Assembly (NCBI RefSeq): GCF_026274175.1
Contig: NZ_JAPHNL010000090.1
Span: 1 to 64,000 of the forward strand
DNA from: Streptomyces beihaiensis
Lineage (GTDB): Bacteria > Actinomycetota > Actinomycetes > Streptomycetales > Streptomycetaceae
Direction: 5' to 3'
DNA length: 64,000 nucleotides
Positions 7,985 to 17,002 of the stretch are shown here, one piece after another; the stretch's first letter is position 1; each line of letters opens with the position of its first letter. Below the pieces are notes generated by a model, which searched no databases, was not told the DNA's origin, and saw only the letters and a list, made by a program, of their open reading frames with translations. The translations under genes were made by a program, and so were the position numbers.

Positions 7985-9445
7985 TCATGCCTCGGAGGAG
8001 TGATGCACCCACCAACGGCGAGGCGTGGTGATGACGGCGGTCACCGCACCGAGCAGCACGGTGTAACCGAGGCTCGCGACCAGCGCGTTGACGTAGTCCG
8101 AAGTGGAGGCGGCGCTACCGAGCACGCCGTAGAAGATGATGCCGATGACGGCCACGCCCAGAGCGCCCGCCATCTGCTGGGTGGTGGACAGGACGCCGGA
8201 CGCGGACCCCGTGTGCTCACCCGGAACTCCGAGCAGCACCTGGGAGAGCAGCGGCGGCCCCATGGCGCCCATGCCGACCCCGATCACGAACATCGTGACG
8301 CACAGCAGTGTCACGTCGGGGTGAGCGTGGGAGTGGTGGGCGAGCAGGATCAGGGCGACCTCTCCGACGACGAGCACGAGCGAGCCGAGGGCGAGGGTGC
8401 GGTGGGCGAAGCGACGCACGATCTTCGGGGCGGCCAAGGACAGCAGGAAGAAGCCGAGCCCGCACGGCAGCACGACGAGACCGGACTTGATGGGCGAGTA
8501 GCGCAACCCGTCCTGCAGGTACAGGGCGAGGACCAGGAAGAACGACGCCATGCCGGCGTAGACGGTGAACACGGTGAGCAGTCCGGTGGTGAAGACCCGA
8601 GTACCGAACAGCCGTGGCTCGACCAGCGGGGTGCCTCCGCGCCCGGACAACCGTGTCTGGTGGCGGACGAAGACGGTCAGGAGTCCGCCGCTCAGCGCCA
8701 GGCTGACCCAGCACCACAGGGGCCAACCCGACTGCCTGCCCTGGATGAGCGGCAGCAGGAGCAGGATCAGTGCGGGAGTGACGATGCTGAATCCGACGAG
8801 GTCGAGTCGGCGCGCCTGCTGCGACCGGCTCTCCGGAACCATGCCCGGCGTGCAGACCAGCATCAGCACCCCGATGGGCACGTTGACGAGGAAGCAGTTG
8901 CGCCAGCCGAGGCCGAACACGTCGCCCTGGATGAGCAGACCCCCGATGACCTGGCCACTGACAGAGGCCAGGCCGATGGCCATTCCGAAACCCATGAAGG
9001 CCCGTCCGCGGTCCTCACCCGTGTACGTGACGTTGATGATCGACAAGACCTGCGGAAACATCAGTGCCGCAGCGAGCCCCTGGACCATCCGCGAGATCAC
9101 CAGCATGTCCGCGCTCTGGGACATTCCGCAGGCGGCCGATGCGAGAGTGAACGCCAGGAGGCCCACGGCGAAGACCTTGCGCCGCCCGTAGAGATCCCCG
9201 AGCCGGCCTCCGGTGATGAGTCCGGCGGCGTAGGTGATGCCGTATCCCGCGATGACCAGTTGGATCTGCGCACCGCTGGCGCGCAGATCGGACTGGACCG
9301 ACGGGACGGTGACGTTGACGATGAAGAAGTCCAGGATCGTCATGAAGGTTCCCGCGAGGATCACCGGCAGTGCGAGCCAGCGGCGGGCGGACGGCGGGGT
9401 TGGGCGCTCGGTCACGTCCGAGCGAGGAGGTACGGTCTGGCTCAT
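7985..9445 (-). CDS. MFS transporter, DHA2 (14-TM drug:H+ antiporter) type
   Basis: This is a 486-aa membrane protein with about 14 hydrophobic segments, as in QacA/LfrA/EmrB-like exporters. ILDFFIVNVTVPS in the first helix matches the DHA2 motif around a membrane-embedded Asp, and GGRLGDLYGRRKVF is the loop 2-3 motif A. It probably exports, or imports, the compound handled by the surrounding oxidoreductases. It lies between a GMC oxidoreductase and a SnoaL gene on the same strand, with 55-78 nt gaps. No regulator gene lies inside this cluster. Confidence 0.9.
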   Translation of the reverse strand: MSQTVPPRSDVTERPTPPSARRWLALPVILAGTFMTILDFFIVNVTVPSVQSDLRASGAQIQLVIAGYGITYAAGLITGGRLGDLYGRRKVFAVGLLAFTLASAACGMSQSADMLVISRMVQGLAAALMFPQVLSIINVTYTGEDRGRAFMGFGMAIGLASVSGQVIGGLLIQGDVFGLGWRNCFLVNVPIGVLMLVCTPGMVPESRSQQARRLDLVGFSIVTPALILLLLPLIQGRQSGWPLWCWVSLALSGGLLTVFVRHQTRLSGRGGTPLVEPRLFGTRVFTTGLLTVFTVYAGMASFFLVLALYLQDGLRYSPIKSGLVVLPCGLGFFLLSLAAPKIVRRFAHRTLALGSLVLVVGEVALILLAHHSHAHPDVTLLCVTMFVIGVGMGAMGPPLLSQVLLGVPGEHTGSASGVLSTTQQMAGALGVAVIGIIFYGVLGSAASTSDYVNALVASLGYTVLLGAVTAVITTPRRWWVHHSSEA

Positions 9446-9500
9446 CTGGGTTCACTCCAGGGCGTGTTGCTCGATCCGGAACGGATCCGCGGCCTGCGGG

Positions 9501-9938
9501 CTACAGGGAGGCCGAGCCGGGCATGGGCACGATGTCGTCCACGACGTACTCGACGATCCGCACGGCACCGTCCTGGACGGCGAGCGTCCAGGTCTGGGTG
9601 GCGTCGAAGCCGAGCCATTCACTGCGCGCGGCGGGCGGCGTCCAGACCTTGGCCTGCCAGTTCACGACGATCCTGACGTCCGCGCGCTGCTCGTCGCCGC
9701 GCAGAACCTCGGCGGTGGTGACCGTGTGCGTCTCGTCGAAGAACTTGGCGCAGACCGCGTCGTACCAGTCCCGAAAGCCGACGAGTCCGTTGAAGGTCCC
9801 CTCGGGGAACTTCATGACGAGCCCTTCCTTCGCGAGGTAGGGCAACACCTCGTCGACAGGTGCGTGCCGGTCCAGGGCGTCGAACCAGCCCACGGCGAGT
9901 TCTCGGGTGGACTGACCGTTGACAGTGATCGCTCCCAT
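9501..9938 (-). CDS. SnoaL-like (NTF2 fold) protein
   Basis: This 145-aa protein has the SnoaL/NTF2-like pattern: an N-terminal helix (STRELAVGWFDALDRHAPVDE), a hydrophobic strand region, the typical PEGTFNGLVGFRDWYD segment, and a C-terminal strand pair ending in VEYVVDDIVPMPG. The ATG at 9938 is preceded by GGAAGGAAGAG and is preferred over an upstream in-frame start that would add a low-complexity stretch. The fold serves as polyketide cyclase, hydroxylase, isomerase or binding protein, so no reaction is assigned. Confidence 0.75.
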   Translation of the reverse strand: MGAITVNGQSTRELAVGWFDALDRHAPVDEVLPYLAKEGLVMKFPEGTFNGLVGFRDWYDAVCAKFFDETHTVTTAEVLRGDEQRADVRIVVNWQAKVWTPPAARSEWLGFDATQTWTLAVQDGAVRIVEYVVDDIVPMPGSASL

Positions 9939-10102
9939 TGGCTCTTCCTTCCATGACGGTGGTGTGCTGACAGCCGGTATGTGATGCGCCGGCCCACCGC
10001 CGGAACCGCTGGTCCGGATCCGGCGGTCATCATTGCGCCCCGCGGCGCCGACGGCCCGCGCCGCGGCCGCCTCTTGGGCACTGGGCCAGGTGACGGAGCG
10101 CA

Positions 10103-10843
10103 CTACGTCAACTCGGCCTGCGGCGAACGAGGATCATCCGTATAGCCCTCGGCGATCTCGACGACCAGCCCGTCCGGGTCACGGACCCAGATCGCTCGCC
10201 ATCCGGGAACGACCGCGTCGAAGCTCAACGGACCCAGAGTGACGTCGAGTCGGCCGTCCGCGGCCTTGAGAAAGGCGTCCAGGTCGTCGACCTGGAAGGC
10301 AAGGTGCCTGACCGTCCCCGGCCGGGTCGGGCCGTCGGCCTCGGACTCCCCCAGGGGCTCGGCGTCCGTGGCGAAGAGTTCCAGGACGGCGTCCGCCCTG
10401 CGCAGAAACACCACGCGCAGGTCTTCCAGTTCGACCAGCCGGACTCTGCGGAAGCCGAACCAGCGTGTGTAGAAGGCCTCGGTCACGTCCTGGTCACGGC
10501 AGTTGAGGCCGACGTGCGCCCACCGCGGGACCGGCCCCGGGCCACTGGACCGGCCGGGGAGGTCGGCCACCGGTCGCAGACGCTGTGAGACGGGGTTCTC
10601 GGCGAGAGCCGGGACGAACGCCTCCCACACCGACTGGTCCTGAGCGAGGTGGTCGTCGAGGTGCCGCTGGCTCTCCCACTGCTCGAGGAGGGTGAAGCGG
10701 AGCGGCTCCTCATCGTGCTGGAACCAGGTGAAATACTGGCAGCCGGCGTCGCCGCGCGAGCGCCGTTCGATCGTCGTCAGCGCCGCGACGGCCTCGGCTT
10801 CGCGGCCGGGCTTGACCCGCAGGTGCAGGGCGAAGGTCACCAT
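10103..10843 (-). CDS. ABM domain fused to VOC/glyoxalase domain
   Basis: This 246-aa protein has two domains. Residues 1 to about 95 form an antibiotic biosynthesis monooxygenase (ABM) dimeric alpha-beta barrel unit (HLRVKPGREAEAVAALTTIE, then FTLLEQWESQRHLDDHL). Residues about 105-240 form a vicinal-oxygen-chelate unit (WAHVGLNCRDQDVTEAFYTRWFGF, then RHLAFQVDDLDAFLKA and IWVRDPDGLVVEIAEG), with His, Glu and Asp residues where VOC metal ligands normally lie. ABM domains act as cofactor-independent oxygenases on quinols; VOC domains as dioxygenases, isomerases or resistance proteins. The fusion suggests consecutive steps on one ring, which is inference. Confidence 0.8.
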   Translation of the reverse strand: MVTFALHLRVKPGREAEAVAALTTIERRSRGDAGCQYFTWFQHDEEPLRFTLLEQWESQRHLDDHLAQDQSVWEAFVPALAENPVSQRLRPVADLPGRSSGPGPVPRWAHVGLNCRDQDVTEAFYTRWFGFRRVRLVELEDLRVVFLRRADAVLELFATDAEPLGESEADGPTRPGTVRHLAFQVDDLDAFLKAADGRLDVTLGPLSFDAVVPGWRAIWVRDPDGLVVEIAEGYTDDPRSPQAELT

Positions 10844-10925
10844 GTCCGAATCTCCTCAGTTCCTCGGCCGCGCGCCTCCTCGAAGGGGCGGACGGAAGTC
10901 CGGAGCTGTCTCGGGGCGAAGCCCG

Positions 10926-11735
10926 TCACGGCAGTGCCACACCGAGTTGCCGCATCAACCCGGCGGTGTCCGCTTCCACCCACCGCTCGACGATGCGTCC
11001 GCGCTCCAGCCGGTAGGTCTCGATGCTGGTCCACTGGACGGGTTCGCCGGTGGGCTCCTGGCCGAAGAACGGCTTGACGTGCCGCCCCTTGAATGTGATG
11101 TGGATGACGACCATGCCCTGTCCAGCGGCATAGATCAGGTCGTGGTGCGAGGTGAAGTCGAGCGCCTCGTGGGCCACGGCGAGCAGGCTCTTGAGTTCGG
11201 CCACGTCCTTGACGGCCCAGGCAGCATTGCGGTCGACGAAGTCCGGCGAGAACAGCGCGTCCATGTCGTCGTACCTGCGCTCGTTGACGACGTCGTTGAG
11301 CTTGGTGATGACAGCGACGTTCTCCTCGTCGGGGCTCAACTGGCGCTCCAGGCCCAGCAGATCGTCCTCGGCCCAGCGCTCCACGAACAGCCCGTCGGCG
11401 ACACGCCATATCTCGGTGGTGGTCCAGACGACCTCCCGGCCGGTGGCCGCGTGTCCGAGGAACGGGCCGGTATGCCGACCGGCGAGCTCGACACGGGCGA
11501 CGATCCGGTCCCCGGAGGCCATGATGTCCAGGAGTCGGGCGGTGAACGGCAGATTCTCCACGACCGAACGGAGCGCTTCCCGGTACGAGTCGATGCCGTG
11601 TACCTGGAAACCGGGGTGGTGGTCCTCGAAGTCGGACGACATGACCTCGGCGATCCCGTCGTAGTCGCGCGCGTTGACCACTTCCAGGAAGCGCTCGTAA
11701 CGCGCGATGTTCGCCTTCTCCTCAGCGGTTGGCAT
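10926..11735 (-). CDS. Tandem SnoaL-like protein (two NTF2-fold domains)
   Basis: This 269-aa protein consists of two homologous SnoaL-like units, about residues 8-130 and 140-265. Each has the helix-strand pattern ending in a TT/TS-IE-x-W/Y-R motif: VVWTTTEIWRVADGLFVERWAEDD in the first and VQWTSIETYRLERGRIVERWVEAD in the second. The internal duplication is obvious by eye. The ATG at 11735, with GGGAG seven bases upstream, is preferred to a TTG two codons earlier. The start overlaps the end of the upstream GMC gene by 14 nt, so the pair is co-translated. Function is unassigned. Confidence 0.78.
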   Translation of the reverse strand: MPTAEEKANIARYERFLEVVNARDYDGIAEVMSSDFEDHHPGFQVHGIDSYREALRSVVENLPFTARLLDIMASGDRIVARVELAGRHTGPFLGHAATGREVVWTTTEIWRVADGLFVERWAEDDLLGLERQLSPDEENVAVITKLNDVVNERRYDDMDALFSPDFVDRNAAWAVKDVAELKSLLAVAHEALDFTSHHDLIYAAGQGMVVIHITFKGRHVKPFFGQEPTGEPVQWTSIETYRLERGRIVERWVEADTAGLMRQLGVALP

Positions 11736-13326
11736 AGTCAACTCCCTTGTTTGAGCCGGTGGTTGTCGCCCGCATGAGGTCGGCCGCCTTCTCGGCGATC
11801 ATCACGACGGGCGCGTTCGTGTTGCCGGTGGTGATGGTGGGCATCACGGATGCGTCGGCGATACGCAGCCCGTCGACTCCGTGCACCCGTAGTTCGGCGT
11901 CCACGACGGCCTGCGGGTCGGCGCCCATGCGGCAGGTGCCGACGGGGTGCCATAGAGTGCTGGCGTTCGCGGTGACGTGCGCTCGCAGCTCCTTGCGGGT
12001 ACGCACGGACGGCCCCGGGCAGAGTTCGACCCCACGGAAGGGGCGCAGCGCCTCGGTCGCGATGAGTTCCCGCGCGAGTTCGAGGCCGCGCACGAGCGTG
12101 TCGGTGTCGGCGCCGCACGAGAGGTAGCCCCCGAGGACCGTGGCCGGCTGCTCCGGATCTGCGCTGCGCAGGGCCACCCGGCCGCGGCTGCGGGGGCGAA
12201 CCGCCGTTGCGGCGAGCGTGAAGCCGGGGCCACGGATATCGGCGGGCACGGCATCGGCCGGAAGGAACTTCGCGGTTCCGAAACTGAATTGGACATCCGG
12301 TCGCCCCAGAGTCTCGGCGCTGTCGCCGACCCGAACGAAAAGCCCGGCCTCTGATACGAGTTCGGCCTCGGGGTGTTCCGTTGGAGATGCCTCGCACACG
12401 GAGACGAAAGGGTGATCCTGAAGCCCCTCTCCGACTCCCGGAAGGGACATGAGGCAGGGAATTCCGTGTTCCGCCAGCCGGGCCGCGGGGCCGATTCCCG
12501 AGAGCATCAGGAGTTTGGGGGTCTCGAACGTCCCGGCACACAGCACTATCTCACCGCGCGCTCTCACAGTGCGCGTTCTTCCGCCCCGCACGTAGGTGAC
12601 CCCGCGGGCCCTTCCAGCGCGCAGCAGGAGCCGCGTGGCTCGTGCGCCCGTGAGCACGGTCAGGTTGCGGCGGCTCAGCGCGGGACGCAGATATCCGGTG
12701 GCCGTGCTGCATCGGGTGCCGTGGCCGGTGCGTGTTGTCTGGTAGAGGAAGCCGAAGCCTTCCTGTTCGGGACCGTTGTAGTCCTGCCCCCGCCCCGGAA
12801 ATCCGGCCTCGGCCGCGGCGTCCACGAAGCCCTGCGCCACCGGAGTGGGCGCCGTGTGGTCGTGCACGCCGATCGGGCCACGGACACCGCGGTAGGGCGA
12901 CGGCCTGCCTCGGTAGTCTTCCGCGCGCTTGAAGCAAGGCAGCAGGTCACGGTACGACCAGCCCCGATTGCCCAGCCGACGCCACTCGTCGAAGTCTCGG
13001 CGGTTCCCCCGCACCCACATGAGGGCGTTGACGGAGCCGCTGCCGCCGACGACCTTCCCGCGGGCCACGGGGACGCGGCGGCCGCCGAGGAAGGGCTCCG
13101 GCTCCGTGACGTAACCCCAGTCGATTCCCTCGGCCTCGGCCCGCCGCCACAGACCGAGCAGCGCGGAGAGGCGCACCTCGTGGATCGCGCTCTGTGCGTC
13201 CCACTCGCCTGCTTCCAGAAGCAGCACGGTGCGGTCAGGATTCTCGCTGAGCCGGGCGGCCAGTGCGCAGCCGCCTGATCCGGCCCCGACGACAATGTCG
13301 TCGACGGTGCGTGAAATCTGCGTCAT
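11722..13326 (-). CDS. GMC family oxidoreductase (second copy)
   Basis: This 534-aa FAD-dependent enzyme is the first gene of the accessory cluster. It shows VVGAGSGGCALAARLSENP (FAD binding), GKVVGGSGSVNALMWVRG (GMC signature 1), GTFETPKLLMLSGIG (signature 2), and TLWHPVGTCRMG with the active-site His, then GNTNAPVVMIAEKAADLM. It is clearly divergent from the copy at 6359-7906. The ATG at 13326 has GGAGGGAAGGAA upstream; an earlier in-frame start would add 28 poorly conserved residues. By eye its third-position GC is somewhat lower than that of the core genes to the right, consistent with acquisition. The 193-bp upstream gap probably holds the cluster promoter, but I recognised no clear motif there. 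Confidence 0.9.
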   Translation of the reverse strand: MTQISRTVDDIVVGAGSGGCALAARLSENPDRTVLLLEAGEWDAQSAIHEVRLSALLGLWRRAEAEGIDWGYVTEPEPFLGGRRVPVARGKVVGGSGSVNALMWVRGNRRDFDEWRRLGNRGWSYRDLLPCFKRAEDYRGRPSPYRGVRGPIGVHDHTAPTPVAQGFVDAAAEAGFPGRGQDYNGPEQEGFGFLYQTTRTGHGTRCSTATGYLRPALSRRNLTVLTGARATRLLLRAGRARGVTYVRGGRTRTVRARGEIVLCAGTFETPKLLMLSGIGPAARLAEHGIPCLMSLPGVGEGLQDHPFVSVCEASPTEHPEAELVSEAGLFVRVGDSAETLGRPDVQFSFGTAKFLPADAVPADIRGPGFTLAATAVRPRSRGRVALRSADPEQPATVLGGYLSCGADTDTLVRGLELARELIATEALRPFRGVELCPGPSVRTRKELRAHVTANASTLWHPVGTCRMGADPQAVVDAELRVHGVDGLRIADASVMPTITTGNTNAPVVMIAEKAADLMRATTTGSNKGVDYANR

Positions 13327-13519
13327 GTTCCTTCCCTCCTCCCGCTCCGAATATTTCCCCGGCCGTTCCGCCATACCTGCCTCGACGACGTTAGAAGTCC
13401 CGCCGCCCACCCTCTAGAAGCTGTCGGCAGGGGGTTCGGACTAACCGAGGTTCCGTCGGATTCTGTGGCAACTCATCTGGCTGCCTGCGAAATTAAAGAG
13501 GACCGCGGCGTCTTGGGGG

Positions 13520-14665
13520 TCATTTCTTGACGAACACCAGCGGGACATGGCGTCCTCCGCTCAGCAGCCAATACTCCGCGCCATTCACGGCAACCAGCAG
13601 GAAAGCCACGGCGGCGAGCGTGGCGAGGCCGGGCAACACAGGAGCCGCCGCGGCGACGGCGAGCAGTGCGAGCCCGCCGAGGAACCGGGTGCTGGACGCG
13701 GCCCCGAACATGCGGCGGCGCGTGTAACAGAACGTCAACGTGAACAGGGCGGCTCCGGCGGGCAGCAGCACCGCAGCCATCCGGTGGGGCACCGTCATGG
13801 GGTCGGCGACGATCCGGTCCGCGCCCACGGCCGCGAGGAGCAGTCCGGTCACCAGGGCCAGATGGCCGTAGCTCAGCACGTCGCGTACGACGACTGCCGG
13901 AGTGGGGTGGGTACGCAGGGCGTGCGCGATCGCGGACGCGGCCAGGTGGAAGTACAGCCACCACAAGCCGCATCCGGCGATGAACGCGACCACGACAGCG
14001 GCCATCTGCACCGACTCGATCCGCCGGCCCACGCCCCAGGCGCCGACGGAGACGACGTTCTCCCCCAGAGCGATGATGACGAACAGGCCGAAGCGCTCGG
14101 GCAAATGGTTGACGCCGAAGGCCAGCTGCCGCAGATGGCTGCTGAGCACGAGTGGCGCGAGGACCTCGGCGATCACCGCGACCGTCCATCCTGCCGCGCG
14201 CCACTGGCCGGGCAGCGTAGTGACTCCGAAGAGGGCCAGGGCGAAGGCGAGGCCCGCCCGGTAGGGATGGATGGTGTAGATGGCGCACTCGCGCCGGATG
14301 GCTTCACCGATCAGCAGTCGCAGAGCCAGGTAGCAGCCGGCGTACAGGAGCGCCTGTGACCGGCTCTCCAGGGCGTGCTGCGCGGCCATGGACATCCCAT
14401 AGGTGGCGAGTCCCGCAAGGAGGAGGAAGACGCGTTGTGTGTTCGTCTCGTGCACGGCGTTCATCGCCATCACGACATCGACCCACGCCCACCACAACGG
14501 CACGATCACGAGCAGACACGTGCCGAGTTCGGGCCAGCTCGGGTACAGGGCCAGCGCCTGGGCGATCTGGCCGACCCCGAAGGCGATCACCAGGTCGTAG
14601 AAGAGTTCCGTCCATGTGGCCCGGTCGCGTACGTCCACGCTCGTCCGGGCAGTGACGTCCGTCAC
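13520..14665 (-). CDS. Low temperature requirement protein A (LtrA) family membrane protein
   Basis: This 381-aa protein has about ten hydrophobic segments. The family hallmarks are near the start (ATWTELFYDLVIAFGVGQIAQAL), in the RVFLLLAGLATYG helix and in ERFGLFVIIALGENVVSVG. LtrA proteins are integral membrane proteins of unknown activity. A GTG start at 14665 behind a GGGAGGGAG stretch was chosen because conserved sequence begins right there; the open frame further upstream is only the antisense of the DUF6104 gene. It is separated from the accessory cluster by 193 bp and could be transcribed independently. Confidence 0.85.
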   Translation of the reverse strand: MTDVTARTSVDVRDRATWTELFYDLVIAFGVGQIAQALALYPSWPELGTCLLVIVPLWWAWVDVVMAMNAVHETNTQRVFLLLAGLATYGMSMAAQHALESRSQALLYAGCYLALRLLIGEAIRRECAIYTIHPYRAGLAFALALFGVTTLPGQWRAAGWTVAVIAEVLAPLVLSSHLRQLAFGVNHLPERFGLFVIIALGENVVSVGAWGVGRRIESVQMAAVVVAFIAGCGLWWLYFHLAASAIAHALRTHPTPAVVVRDVLSYGHLALVTGLLLAAVGADRIVADPMTVPHRMAAVLLPAGAALFTLTFCYTRRRMFGAASSTRFLGGLALLAVAAAAPVLPGLATLAAVAFLLVAVNGAEYWLLSGGRHVPLVFVKK

Positions 14666-14878
14666 CGCTGCACCAGCTCCCTCCCCCGCCGACAGATGTC
14701 CCGCGGTCTCGACTCTGCGGGCCGGAGACCGCTCGCTGGGCCCTGCGGGCCGGGCACGGACGGCATTCCGGGAAGTCCGGGCGCGGTCTCTCCCAACTCG
14801 GCACACGCCGTCCGGGCCGGTCGCGCGGCCTACGATGAAGGGGCCGGACCCCCGGACCCGTACGCACAGGAGCAAGAG

Positions 14879-15061
14879 TTGTACTTCACCGACCGCGGCA
14901 TCGAAGAGCTGGAGAAGCGGCGCGGCGAGGAGGAGGTCACCTTCGAGTGGCTCGCCGAACAGCTGCGGACTTTCGTCGACCTGAACCCGGACTTCGAGGT
15001 ACCGGTGGAGCGGCTGGCGACGTGGCTGGCGCGGCTCGACGACGAGGACGACGACGAGTAG
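14879..15061 (+). CDS. Small DUF6104 family protein
   Basis: This 60-aa protein begins at TTG (YFTDRGIEELEKRRGEEE) with AGGAG seven bases before it. It is acidic (ending ARLDDEDDDE) and mostly helical. It matches a short conserved Streptomyces family (DUF6104) as I remember it. The TTG start is supported because sequence upstream of it is low-complexity. Function is unknown. Confidence 0.75.
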   Translation: MYFTDRGIEELEKRRGEEEVTFEWLAEQLRTFVDLNPDFEVPVERLATWLARLDDEDDDE

Positions 15062-15139
15062 GACCTGGACGAGGAGGTCCTGAGCCGGCCCAGCACGGGC
15101 AGGTCTTGACCGGTCTGTCCGTGGCACGGCCCCCCGGCG

Positions 15140-15976
15140 TCAGTCGTGGGGCGTGGACACCCAGTCGTACGCGAGTCCGAGCGCGCCCTGCGCGAGCAGG
15201 ACGACACCCGCGGCGACCCATCCGCCGCTGCGTCGGTGCAGGCCGTACGCGGTGAGCGGCACCCCGGCCGCCAGCTGTGCGGCGGCGAGCAGACGCGCCT
15301 TGGGGCCGCGCAGCCAGAGGCCGACGCCGCTGTGCTCCACCACGTCCAGCTCCGCGCGCACCGCGTCGCGCCAGCCGCCCCACTCGACCCGCTCGACGCC
15401 CGGCTGGACGCGCACGGCCTCGCGCAGGCGGTCGGCCGGTTCCCCCGGCGCCAGGCCCGCGGGGAGGGTGAGCCCGGCGCGGGCGAGGACCGCGAGGAGG
15501 CCCAGCATGCGGGCGCGGGCGTCGGCCTCGGGGTCGGGTTCGGCGAGCGCTTCGAGCGACTGCACGTCGAAGACGGGGTCGAGGCCGAGGCGGGCGGCGA
15601 AGGTGCGCAGGGCCTCGTGCTCGCCGACCGGGGTGCCGTTGGCGAGCCATACGTAGCCGACCGGGCGGCGGAAGCCGGAGGCCAGCGTGAAGCCGCTGTG
15701 GTCGGCGTTCCACCACAGCGCAAGGACCGGCCAGGGCGCACCCACGGCGAGCGCGGCGGCCCAGCCGCCGAGAATCCGGTCGACGGGCTCGCCACCTCCC
15801 CGCGGCGCGCCGTCGCCCGCGTCCAGCCAGGGCTTCGTCTCCGGGACGAGCACGCTCCACTCGCGTCCGGCCGGGGCGAGCAGCATCCGCTCACGAAGAA
15901 GCTGGGCGGCAGGACCCACGGCGTCGGGCTCGGCGCGGCAGAGCAGGAGCGCACCGGCTGGTTCGAGGGACGACAT
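15140..15976 (-). CDS. Conserved hypothetical protein with C-terminal membrane segment
   Basis: This 278-aa protein is of a type recurrent in Streptomyces but not recognised as an enzyme. The N-terminal two thirds is a soluble alpha/beta region with LALWWNADHSGFTLASGF and GYVWLANGTPVGE. The last 55 residues contain a hydrophobic helix (GGWVAAGVVLLAQGALGLAYDW) that could anchor it in the membrane. The ATG at 15976 begins MSSLEPAGALLLCRAEP. It is convergent with the DUF6104 gene and divergent from the DUF4097-PadR operon, with 140 bp between starts. Confidence 0.65.
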   Translation of the reverse strand: MSSLEPAGALLLCRAEPDAVGPAAQLLRERMLLAPAGREWSVLVPETKPWLDAGDGAPRGGGEPVDRILGGWAAALAVGAPWPVLALWWNADHSGFTLASGFRRPVGYVWLANGTPVGEHEALRTFAARLGLDPVFDVQSLEALAEPDPEADARARMLGLLAVLARAGLTLPAGLAPGEPADRLREAVRVQPGVERVEWGGWRDAVRAELDVVEHSGVGLWLRGPKARLLAAAQLAAGVPLTAYGLHRRSGGWVAAGVVLLAQGALGLAYDWVSTPHD

Positions 15977-16038
15977 GACCCCACGCTAGGACAAGTCGGA
16001 AGTTTCGGGCCACAGATGGGGGCCATTCCGCGACAGTC

Positions 16039-16087
16039 TTGACTTTCCGTGTCCGCGATATATCGTGTTTTGAAGAGGACGCGATAT
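16039..16087 (+). promoter_or_regulatory. Promoter and probable PadR operator of the DUF4097-padR operon
   Basis: A -35-like TTGACT (16039-16044) is followed after 16 bp by TATCGT (16061-16066). The -10 overlaps a perfect 10-bp palindrome CGATATATCG (16056-16065), and its half GCGATAT recurs at 16081-16087, 26 bp downstream. AT-rich palindromes like this are rare in the surrounding GC-rich DNA. Because the operon encodes a PadR repressor, autoregulation through these elements is the simplest inference. Confidence 0.5.
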
Positions 16088-16116
16088 GGCGCGTTCGCCG
16101 TGGAGGAGGTCGCACC

Positions 16117-17001
16117 ATGCCCGAGTGGTCCGTCGCGCAGCCGCAGAAGCTCACCTTCGACGAGCCGGTGTCGGCCCTGCATGTACGCATCGTGAACGGA
16201 ACGGTGAACGTGGTGGGCACGGACTCGGACTCGGCCCGCCTGGAGGTCTCCGACATCGAGGGGCCACCACTCAAGGTCACGCAGCGCCGCGGCGCCCTCA
16301 GCGTCGCCTACGAGGATCTGCCGTGGAAGGGGTTCCTCAAGTGGCTCGACCGCAAGGGCCACCGCCGCAGCGCGGTCGTCTCCCTGGCGGTGCCCGCGGG
16401 CACCCGGGTCGAGGTCGGCGTGGTGGGCGCGGGCGCGGTCGTGTCCGGGATCGAAGGGCGCACGGAGGTGAAGGGCGTCACCGGGGACACCACACTGGTC
16501 GGTGTCACCGGGCCGGTGCGCACCAGCACGGTGTCCGGCAGTGTCGAGGCGCAGGCGGTCACGGGCGACCTCAGGTTCAGCTCGGTCTCCGGGGACCTGA
16601 CGGTGGTCGACGGCTCGGGAGCCGTCGTGAAGGCGGACACCGTGAGCGGCTCGATGATCGTGGACCTCGATCCGGCGGGACCGGCCGACGTGAACCTGAC
16701 CAGCGTCTCCGGCGAGATCGCCATCCGCATCCCGTACCCGGCGGACACCGAGGTCGACGCGAACACGGCCAGCGGCGCGGTGTCCAACGCGTTCGACGGG
16801 CTGCGCGTCTCGGGCCAGTGGGGTGCCCATAAGATCACCGGGCGGCTGGGCGCGGGCACCGGCACGCTGCGGGCGACCACGGTCTCCGGCGCGATCGCCC
16901 TGCTGCGCAGGCCGCCCGGGGAGGACGAACCGTTCGACGCAGCCCCGGAGAGGCCCGGCGAGACCGGGCGTCCCTCCCCTGCCGAGAAGAAGGTGCTCTG
17001 A
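16117..17001 (+). CDS. DUF4097 family beta-strand repeat protein
   Basis: This 294-aa cytoplasmic protein is made mainly of a right-handed beta-helix-like repeat. The recurring TVSGS, SVSGD and TVSGA units (about residues 125-270) are typical of DUF4097 adhesin-like domains. There is no signal peptide or membrane segment. GGAGGAGG lies eight bases before the ATG at 16117. The stop is 1 nt before the padR start, so both are made from one message. DUF4097 genes often accompany PadR or anti-sigma-like regulators, but the molecular role is unknown. Confidence 0.85.
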   Translation: MPEWSVAQPQKLTFDEPVSALHVRIVNGTVNVVGTDSDSARLEVSDIEGPPLKVTQRRGALSVAYEDLPWKGFLKWLDRKGHRRSAVVSLAVPAGTRVEVGVVGAGAVVSGIEGRTEVKGVTGDTTLVGVTGPVRTSTVSGSVEAQAVTGDLRFSSVSGDLTVVDGSGAVVKADTVSGSMIVDLDPAGPADVNLTSVSGEIAIRIPYPADTEVDANTASGAVSNAFDGLRVSGQWGAHKITGRLGAGTGTLRATTVSGAIALLRRPPGEDEPFDAAPERPGETGRPSPAEKKVL

Positions 17002-17002
17002 C

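Noticed and set aside
6488-9676. A 1062-codon plus-strand open frame
   Set aside because: It is antisense to two well-supported genes (GMC oxidoreductase and MFS transporter), has His/Asp/Gly-rich composition and no recognisable domain; typical of GC-rich shadow frames.
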